A stretch of DNA of 10,552 nt from an uncultured Collinsella sp. (lineage in GTDB: Bacteria; Actinomycetota; Coriobacteriia; Coriobacteriales; Coriobacteriaceae): the NCBI GenBank assembly GCA_958348565.1, contig CATVZP010000070.1:1-10552 (forward strand), written 5' to 3'. Below the pieces are notes generated by a model. It was not told the origin of the DNA, ran no database searches, and worked only from the letters and a program-made list of their open reading frames with translations. The position numbers and the translations under genes were made by a program. The first letter of the stretch is position 1. Each line of letters starts with the position of its first letter. Shown piece after piece: positions 5,677 to 10,552 of this stretch.

Positions 5677-8304
5677 ATGAGAATCGATAAGCTAGCAATG
5701 ACGTCGCGCGAGGCGTTGCAGACCGCCATGAGCACGGCTGCCGACGCGCAGGCCGGCGCGGTGGAGCCGATTCACCTGCTGTCCGCCCTGCTCGGTGCCG
5801 GCGAGCGCAATATCTCCGTGATCATCGAGCGCATTGGTGCCGACCCGGCTCAGCTCGCACGCTCCACGCAAGATGCCATCGACCACGCGCCCAAGGTTTC
5901 GGGCGAGGGCCAGCAGATGGGCCTGTCCAACGAGCTCGTCCGCGTCATCGAAAAGGCCGAGAAGAAGGCCACCAAGATGGGCGACAGCTTTGTAGTGACC
6001 GAGCATCTACTGATGGCACTTGCCGAGGACAAGGGCGAGGCCGGCCGCGTTCTGCGCGACGCAGGCGTGACCAAGGAGCGCATCGAGCGGGTCTATGAGG
6101 AGCTGCGCGGTGATGACCGCGTGACGTCTGCCGAGGATAAGACGCAGTTTGAGGCGCTGGAGCAGTACGGTCGCAACATTTGCGACCTCGCCCGCGCCGG
6201 CAAGCTCGACCCGGTCATCGGCCGTACCGATGAGATTCGCCGCACCATCCAGGTCCTGTCCCGTCGCACCAAGAACAACCCCGTGCTCATTGGCGAGCCG
6301 GGCGTCGGCAAGACGGCCATCGTCGAGGGCATCGCCCAGCGTATCGTGGCCGGCGACGTGCCGAGCACGCTGCGCGACCGCGACCTCATCGAGCTCGATA
6401 TGAGCGCGCTGGTCGCCGGCGCCAAGTACCGCGGCGAGTTCGAGGACCGCTTGAAGGCCGTGCTCAAGGAGGTACAGAAGTCCGAGGGTAAGGTCATCCT
6501 GTTCATCGATGAGCTCCACACCATCGTGGGCGCGGGTGCCACCGAGGGCTCCATGGACGCCGGCAACATCCTGAAGCCTGCACTCGCCCGTGGCGACCTG
6601 CACGCGATCGGCGCGACCACGCTTGACGAGTACCGCAAGTACATCGAGAAGGACGCGGCGCTCGCACGTCGTTTCCAGACCGTGATGGTCAGCGAGCCTA
6701 CCGTCGAGGACACCATTTCGATCCTGCGTGGCCTCAAGGAGAAGTACGAGATCTTCCACGGCGTGCATATCACCGATAGCGCGCTCGTGGCCGCCGCCGA
6801 CCTCTCCGATCGCTACATCGCCGACCGTTTCCTGCCCGACAAGGCCATCGACCTGGTCGATGAGGCCGCAAGCCGCCTGCGCATGGAGCTCGACAGCATG
6901 CCGGTTGAGATCGACGCCACCACGCGTCAGCTCACCCAGCTGCAGATCGAGGAGCAGGCGCTCATGAAGGAGACCGACGACGCCTCCAAGGAGCGTCTGG
7001 AAGCCCTGCGCCAGGAGATCGCCGAGGTCCAGGAAAAGCTCAACGTGCAAAAGGCTGGCTGGCTCAACCAGAAGAACGCCATCGACCACGTGCAGGAGCT
7101 CAAGGGGCAGCTTGACGAGGCCAAGAGCGAAGAGGAGCGCGCGACGCGCAACGGCGACCTGGGCCGTGCGTCCGAGCTGCGCTTCTCCGTGATTCCGGGC
7201 CTGCAGCAGCAGATTCAGGATTCCGAGGCCGCGCTCGAGGCACAAAAGCAGCAGGACGGCGAGGGCCTCAACGAACAGGTGACCTCCGATGAGATCGCCG
7301 AGGTCGTGAGCGCTTGGACCGGCGTGCCCGTGTCCAAGATGATGCAGGGCGAGCTCGACAAGCTCAAGGGCCTGGAGGGCGAGCTGCATAAGCGCGTTAT
7401 CGGTCAGGACGAGGCCGTCTCCGCCGTGGCCGCGGCCGTGCGCCGCAGCCGTGCGGGTCTCTCCGACCCGGACAAGCCCATCGGCAGCTTCTTCTTCCTG
7501 GGCCCCACCGGCGTGGGCAAGACCGAGCTCGCCAAGGCGCTAGCCGAGTGCCTGTTCGATGACGAGCGCGCGCTCGTGCGTATCGACATGTCCGAGTACA
7601 TGGAGAAGTTCAGCGTCCAGCGTCTGATCGGTGCGCCCCCGGGATACGTGGGTTATGACGAGGGCGGCCAGCTCACCGAGGCCGTGCGCCGTCGTCCCTA
7701 CTCCGTGATCTTGCTCGACGAGATGGAGAAGGCCCATCCGGATGTCTTTAACGTGCTGTTGCAGGTGCTCGACGACGGCCGTCTGACCGATGGCCAGGGT
7801 CGCCAGGTGTCCTTCAAGAACACGATTATCATCATGACGTCTAACGTGGGCTCCAAGGCTATCGCCGAGCTTTCGGGCAAGGACGAGGAGGAGATGCGCC
7901 ATCAGGTCGACGCCGCCATGGCTCAGACCTTCCGCCCCGAGTTTCTCAACCGTATCGACGATATCGTGGTGTTCCATCCGCTTGGCATGGCGCAGATCGA
8001 GAAGATCGTCGACATCCAGCTTGCCGACGTCCGCGCACGCCTGGCCAAGGAGCGCATGACGCTTGCCATCACCCCGGCGGCCAAGCAGATGCTCGCCGTG
8101 GGCGGCCTGGACCCCGTGTTCGGTGCCCGTCCGCTCAAGCGTCTGGTCCAGCGCGAGGTCGTGGACGCCATCGCCGCCGCCATCATCGACGGCACGGTGC
8201 GCGAGGGCGATCAGGTGACGGTCGATGTCGACAAGGACGGCGGCTTTACCGTCGTGTGCGATAACACGCCGGCGGCCACCTACGAGGTCCCCGACGCCGA
8301 GTAG
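5677..8304 (+). CDS. clpB: ClpB disaggregase (Hsp100 AAA+ ATPase)
   Basis: A complete 875-residue ClpB, slightly longer than E. coli ClpB (857). ATG 5677 follows GAGAGGTG at good spacing. The N domain with Clp repeats spans about 1-145. NBD1 has Walker A GEPGVGKT at 206-213 (Lys212), pore loop KYRGEF with Tyr251, Walker B with Asp278-Glu279 and arginine fingers Arg331-Arg332. The coiled-coil middle domain (about 410-530, rich in Glu/Lys/Gln) separates ClpB from ClpA/ClpC. NBD2 has Walker A GPTGVGKT at 609-616, pore tyrosine 657 in GYVGY, Walker B Asp681-Glu682 and sensor-2 GARPLKR at 816-822. No IGF/L-type ClpP-binding loop was noticed. The cytosolic hexamer threads aggregated proteins through its pore together with DnaK/DnaJ. 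It is monocistronic, with a long regulatory gap before it and a strong terminator after. HspR control is plausible but not proven here. Confidence 0.98.
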   Translation: MRIDKLAMTSREALQTAMSTAADAQAGAVEPIHLLSALLGAGERNISVIIERIGADPAQLARSTQDAIDHAPKVSGEGQQMGLSNELVRVIEKAEKKATKMGDSFVVTEHLLMALAEDKGEAGRVLRDAGVTKERIERVYEELRGDDRVTSAEDKTQFEALEQYGRNICDLARAGKLDPVIGRTDEIRRTIQVLSRRTKNNPVLIGEPGVGKTAIVEGIAQRIVAGDVPSTLRDRDLIELDMSALVAGAKYRGEFEDRLKAVLKEVQKSEGKVILFIDELHTIVGAGATEGSMDAGNILKPALARGDLHAIGATTLDEYRKYIEKDAALARRFQTVMVSEPTVEDTISILRGLKEKYEIFHGVHITDSALVAAADLSDRYIADRFLPDKAIDLVDEAASRLRMELDSMPVEIDATTRQLTQLQIEEQALMKETDDASKERLEALRQEIAEVQEKLNVQKAGWLNQKNAIDHVQELKGQLDEAKSEEERATRNGDLGRASELRFSVIPGLQQQIQDSEAALEAQKQQDGEGLNEQVTSDEIAEVVSAWTGVPVSKMMQGELDKLKGLEGELHKRVIGQDEAVSAVAAAVRRSRAGLSDPDKPIGSFFFLGPTGVGKTELAKALAECLFDDERALVRIDMSEYMEKFSVQRLIGAPPGYVGYDEGGQLTEAVRRRPYSVILLDEMEKAHPDVFNVLLQVLDDGRLTDGQGRQVSFKNTIIIMTSNVGSKAIAELSGKDEEEMRHQVDAAMAQTFRPEFLNRIDDIVVFHPLGMAQIEKIVDIQLADVRARLAKERMTLAITPAAKQMLAVGGLDPVFGARPLKRLVQREVVDAIAAAIIDGTVREGDQVTVDVDKDGGFTVVCDNTPAATYEVPDAE

Positions 8305-8350
8305 ATTTTGGGCCATGCCTTAAAATCTGTTAGTCGTCTCTAAACGCCAA

Positions 8351-8386
8351 GGGCGGCGGATCCAATTGGGTCCGCCGCCCTTTTTC
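8351..8386 (+). terminator. Intrinsic terminator of clpB
   Basis: GGGCGGCGGA (8351-8360) pairs with TCCGCCGCCC (8371-8380). An inner CCAATTGG closes the loop, and TTTTT follows. It lies 46 bp after the clpB stop, a textbook rho-independent terminator. Confidence 0.92.
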
Positions 8387-8437
8387 GTGCGACAATCGAT
8401 GATGTTGAACACGATTGCATGGCAAGGAGATATGCAG

Positions 8438-8632
8438 ATGAAAGACGAGATCAAGACAAGCGCGCCGGCGACCGATGCCGCACCCGCCGCACCCAAGCCT
8501 GCGCCTAAGCCGGCGCCCAAGCCGCGCGACCCCTACATCCGTGCCGAGAACGAGGACGACGACGGCTACGATCCCTACAGCGATCGCCGCCCCGAGCGCG
8601 AGCCGATGTTCGAAGCCGATCCGTGGCGCTGA
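8438..8632 (+). CDS. Small Pro/Ala/Lys-rich charged protein
   Basis: A 64-residue hypothetical protein. The ATG at 8438 is chosen because AAGGAG (8424-8429) lies 8 nt before it; the ATG at 8432 is too close, and the longer open frame begins inside the clpB terminator. The sequence is MKDEIKTSAP, then an alanine/proline stretch, then repeated PKPA units (PKPAPKPAPKP, about residues 19-30). An acidic patch follows (ENEDDDGYDPY) and a mixed-charge tail ends FEADPWR. No cysteine, membrane helix or fold signature is seen, so it is probably disordered. Use of GC-rich third positions matches core genes and supports real coding. It lies after the clpB terminator and needs its own promoter, which was not identified. 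No function is proposed. Confidence 0.65.
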   Translation: MKDEIKTSAPATDAAPAAPKPAPKPAPKPRDPYIRAENEDDDGYDPYSDRRPEREPMFEADPWR

Positions 8633-8658
8633 GTGCCACCCAAAAGGCCACCAATAAG

Positions 8659-8721
8659 TTGCGGTGAAATAGGGACTGTTTTGCAGTTTGGCCAGCAAAA
8701 ACAGTCCCTATTTCACCGCAA
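8659..8721. repeat. 63-bp near-perfect hairpin repeat
   Basis: The 26-bp left arm at 8659-8684 (TTGCGGTGAAATAGGGACTG onward) is the reverse complement of 8695-8721 except for one extra A in the right arm. The loop is 10 nt. The left arm carries AGGGAC, like the other repeats here. It follows the small gene by 26 bp and may end its transcript, but there is no T-tract. It looks like another REP-type dispersed element. Confidence 0.85.
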
Positions 8722-8750
8722 CTGCGTTAGGGATTTTTCTGCAGGGGAGG

Positions 8751-8789
8751 GCAGTCAAAAAAGCCCCGTTCCAAATTGACTGCTCGGGG
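8751..8789. other. Interlocked inverted repeats, possible pseudoknot or minus-strand terminator
   Basis: GCAGTCAA (8751-8758) is complementary to TTGACTGC (8776-8783), and CCCCG (8764-8768) to CGGGG (8785-8789). The two pairings interlock, the arrangement of an H-type pseudoknot or of two competing hairpins. On the minus strand the CCCCG/CGGGG hairpin is followed by C and then TTTTTT, like an intrinsic terminator. No minus-strand gene feeding it was found. Confidence 0.45.
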
Positions 8790-8856
8790 AGTCGCATTCG
8801 AGCTCGGTTGTCCTCTTAGCCACTCGATATCCTTCGGAGCAATAATAGTGACAAAA

Positions 8857-8946
8857 CTTGCTTAAGTGTTAATCAAGCTACACACAATCTTGCTCTCTAA
8901 TTAATCAAGAATCAGTATAATTTTGATTAGCTAGAGAGCAAGATTG
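8857..8946 (+). promoter_or_regulatory. Promoter and operator array of the AAA ATPase gene
   Basis: Three 21-bp dyad sites lie 32 and 33 bp apart. Site 1 is CTTGCTT-N7-AATCAAG (8857-8877), site 2 is CTTGCTC-N7-AATCAAG (8889-8909), and site 3, inverted, is TTTGATT-N7-GAGCAAG (8922-8942). Sites 2 and 3 belong to a larger inverted repeat, 8885-8908 with 8923-8946, matching at 22 of 24 positions. A consensus -10 box TATAAT (8916-8921) lies in its loop; no good -35 is visible (TTGCTC at 8890 has a 20-bp spacer). GGAGA (8946-8950) just after the palindrome is the ribosome site. Confidence 0.6.
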
Positions 8947-8953
8947 GAGAATC

Positions 8954-10306
8954 ATGGCATTCAACGACTTGATCGCCCAGAAAATAAAGGACTTTGAACA
9001 GCAAGGGGTTCCGCAGGTCTTTGAGCGAGACCTTAATCTGGGAAACCCACAGGAGCCAAAGCGCGACAACATCGTAAATGTGGTTGTGGGGGCCCGCCGT
9101 TGTGGAAAGACGTATCGCCTGTATCAGGAGATGCAGCGGCTTCAGGGCCGGGGCGTCGAGCTTGACCGGATGCTTTACTTTAATTTTGAGGACGAGCGCT
9201 TGCGCCCGTATGAGCCATCGCTGCTGGCGGACGTGCTCGACACGTTCTATGCGCTGTATCCTGCTGCTCGAACCGAGGGCGCTTACATTTTCTTTGACGA
9301 AATCCAGGAAATTCCCGAATGGGGTGCGTTTCTGCGGCGTGTAGTCGATACGGAGAAAGCGACCGTCTATGTGACGGGATCTTCTTCTAAGATGCTGTCC
9401 TCAGAGCTTAAGAGCGAGTTCAGGGGTCGTTCTCTTATACGGGAGCTTTTTCCGTTGAGTTTTTCGGAATACGTTCGGTATAAGACGGGGAGCGTTTTCG
9501 AGCCAGATGCGACCTTTTCCCCAAGCGATGCAGCGCTGCTTCGACATCATCTGATCGGATATCTTGAACGAGGGGGATTCATCGCGACGCTTGAGCAGAC
9601 GCCCGCAGACGCGATTCAGCTGCTACAGGAATATGCTTCGCGAACGGTCGCTATGGACGTCATTGAGCGTTACGACGTCAAGAACCCTCGCTTGGCATCG
9701 CTGTTCTTGACGCGGTGTATGGCATCTTCGGGACGAGAGCTGTCAGTGAACAAAGTGTACAACGAGTTCAAGAGCAGACAGATACCCGTCAGTCGTAATT
9801 CGCTCAGCGATTTACTTGAGTATTATGAGGATGCCTACCTGTTATTTTCTGTGCCGGAGTTCACGCGTTCATTGGCAAATAACATGCGGTCTGCGTCTAA
9901 GGTCTACGCTGTCGACCCTGCGATGTTTGGAGCATTCTCTCCCGCATCAGCATTGGATCAGGGCCAGAGGCTCGAGACCGCAGTGTTCAATGCGCTAAGA
10001 AGAAGGACTCCCGCGGTGAGGGTCGGATCGGTCTGCCGCTTGCTGATCAAAGAGAAGAGCAAAAACCATGAGGTGGACTTTGTGGCTGGGGACGCACTTC
10101 TCATGCGGGCTTATAGCCTGATTCAGGTGAGTGTGGATATGGCAAGTGAGAAAACGCGCGAGCGCGAAATTGCCGCGCTTGATGCCTCGATGGCCCAGTT
10201 CGATCTTGGCGAGTCGGCAATCGTTACCATGGATGAGCAGGCCGATATTCCATGCGAGCACGGTGTGGTACACGTTGTTCCCGCATGGAAGTGGCTCCTT
10301 GCCTAA
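8954..10306 (+). CDS. AAA ATPase with DUF4143-type C-terminal domain
   Basis: A 450-residue cytosolic protein; the start ATG 8954 has GGAGA 3 nt upstream. Residues 38-180 are the AAA_14-type ATPase: Walker A GARRCGKT at 46-53 (Lys52), Walker B YIFFDE with Asp115-Glu116, and sensor-1-like VTGSSSKML from 140. RELFPLSFSEY near 168-178 is the segment typical of this family. The C-terminal half is DUF4143-like, ending in a PD-(D/E)xK-nuclease-type core: EVDFV at 373-377, LIQVS at 389-393 and a TREREIAAL helix. The usual E-x-K of active nucleases is replaced by Q-V-S, as in many family members, so nuclease activity is doubtful. The cellular role of this ATPase family is not established. Lower GC and more A/T-ending codons than clpB suggest horizontal acquisition. 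It is monocistronic, with its own elaborate control region and a hairpin after the stop. Confidence 0.88.
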   Translation: MAFNDLIAQKIKDFEQQGVPQVFERDLNLGNPQEPKRDNIVNVVVGARRCGKTYRLYQEMQRLQGRGVELDRMLYFNFEDERLRPYEPSLLADVLDTFYALYPAARTEGAYIFFDEIQEIPEWGAFLRRVVDTEKATVYVTGSSSKMLSSELKSEFRGRSLIRELFPLSFSEYVRYKTGSVFEPDATFSPSDAALLRHHLIGYLERGGFIATLEQTPADAIQLLQEYASRTVAMDVIERYDVKNPRLASLFLTRCMASSGRELSVNKVYNEFKSRQIPVSRNSLSDLLEYYEDAYLLFSVPEFTRSLANNMRSASKVYAVDPAMFGAFSPASALDQGQRLETAVFNALRRRTPAVRVGSVCRLLIKEKSKNHEVDFVAGDALLMRAYSLIQVSVDMASEKTREREIAALDASMAQFDLGESAIVTMDEQADIPCEHGVVHVVPAWKWLLA

Positions 10307-10322
10307 CCATCTACGGATCTGT

Positions 10323-10347
10323 GGGGCCAGGACCTCCTGGCCCCTTC
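10323..10347 (+). terminator. Hairpin terminator after the AAA ATPase gene
   Basis: GGGGCCAGG (10323-10331) pairs perfectly with CCTGGCCCC (10336-10344) over the loop ACCT. Only TTC follows, so the T-tract is weak. It lies between convergent genes and may serve both. Confidence 0.65.
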
Positions 10348-10379
10348 ATCACGGTTGGGGAGCACCATGATGCGCCCGG

Positions 10380-10552
10380 CTAGTCCTGGGCCTTGATGCT
10401 CGGCAGGAGAATCTGGGCGAGGTAGTCGGTCTCGAGTTTGGTCGCGGCGTCTGCCTTGCCGTCTTTACCGACCAGGTCGTTTTTGATCTGGCTGTATGTG
10501 TAGCGGTTGCCGGTCGTGAGCTCGACAAGCTCAATCGCCGTATCCATGGGGT
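10380..10552 (-). CDS. Unrecognised protein, C-terminal part
   Basis: A minus-strand frame open from the window edge to a TAG at 10380-10382. The visible end reads MDTAIELVEL, then TTGNRYTYSQIKNDLVGKDG, then KADAATKLETDYLAQILLPS and IKAQD. Composition is soluble and charged, with helix-like segments and no cysteine. Codons are GC-rich at third positions, like the core genes, which favours this frame over the overlapping minus-strand frame (10349-10534), whose product is low-complexity Arg/Ser/Thr. A methionine at 10545-10547 could be a start of a 55-residue protein, but the frame stays open to the edge, so a longer truncated gene is more likely. The family was not recognised. Confidence 0.55.
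   Translation of the reverse strand, partial: PMDTAIELVELTTGNRYTYSQIKNDLVGKDGKADAATKLETDYLAQILLPSIKAQD

Noticed and set aside
6007..7389. 460-codon minus-strand open frame opposite clpB
   Set aside because: Leu/Val/Ala/His-rich antisense shadow of clpB; no motif, no ribosome site.
7540..8316. 258-codon minus-strand open frame opposite the clpB 3' end
   Set aside because: Antisense shadow of conserved NBD2 coding sequence.
8428..8440. ATG at 8432 as start of the small gene
   Set aside because: Only 2 nt separate it from AAGGAG; the ATG at 8438 has an 8-nt gap.
10349..10534. 61-codon minus-strand frame at the window end
   Set aside because: Arg/Ser/Thr-rich low-complexity product; the frame ending at 10380 has ordinary protein composition and GC-rich third codon positions.

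Overview
The window reads as chromosomal DNA from a high-GC actinobacterium, most likely a gut Coriobacteriia member of the Collinsella type. That is inferred from GC-rich codon use, the dnaJ-hspR pairing, an actinobacterial-style clpB, and families of short palindromic repeats in almost every intergenic gap. No database was consulted.

Layout. Positions 1-206 hold the 3' end of dnaJ, followed by the MerR-type heat-shock repressor gene hspR (279-695), the usual end of an actinobacterial dnaK operon. The operon closes with several hairpins, including a strong intrinsic terminator nested inside a larger palindrome (736-835). A complete aconitase-superfamily hydratase follows (1081-3381), with its own hairpin and terminator. 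Positions 3566-5272 form an accessory-looking island. Three copies of a 35-bp inverted repeat bracket two unrelated, divergently oriented orphan genes for membrane-anchored, cysteine-containing envelope proteins (3655-4323 minus and 4558-5229 plus). Between this island and clpB lies a regular array of six 15-bp repeats in alternating orientation, phased every 40-41 bp (5283-5498). clpB (5677-8304) is intact and full length. It is followed by a textbook terminator, a 64-codon gene for a charged Pro/Ala/Lys-rich protein, a near-perfect 63-bp hairpin repeat and a possible pseudoknot. A lower-GC gene for a DUF4143-type AAA ATPase (8954-10306) starts downstream of an elaborate operator-like region with three CTTG-N13-CAAG-like sites 32-33 bp apart around a TATAAT box. 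The window ends in the C-terminal part of an unrecognised minus-strand gene.

How the genes work together. DnaJ, HspR and ClpB belong to one proteostasis system: DnaJ with DnaK hands aggregates to the ClpB disaggregase, and HspR normally represses the dnaK operon and, in several actinobacteria, clpB. The hydratase is metabolic and looks independent. The two envelope genes, the ATPase and the repeats look like accessory material inserted between core genes.

The most notable unexplained signals are the phased alternating-repeat array before clpB, the triple-site palindromic control region of the ATPase gene, the 35-bp repeats bracketing the orphan envelope genes, and the RGGGAC core shared by three different hairpin repeat families.
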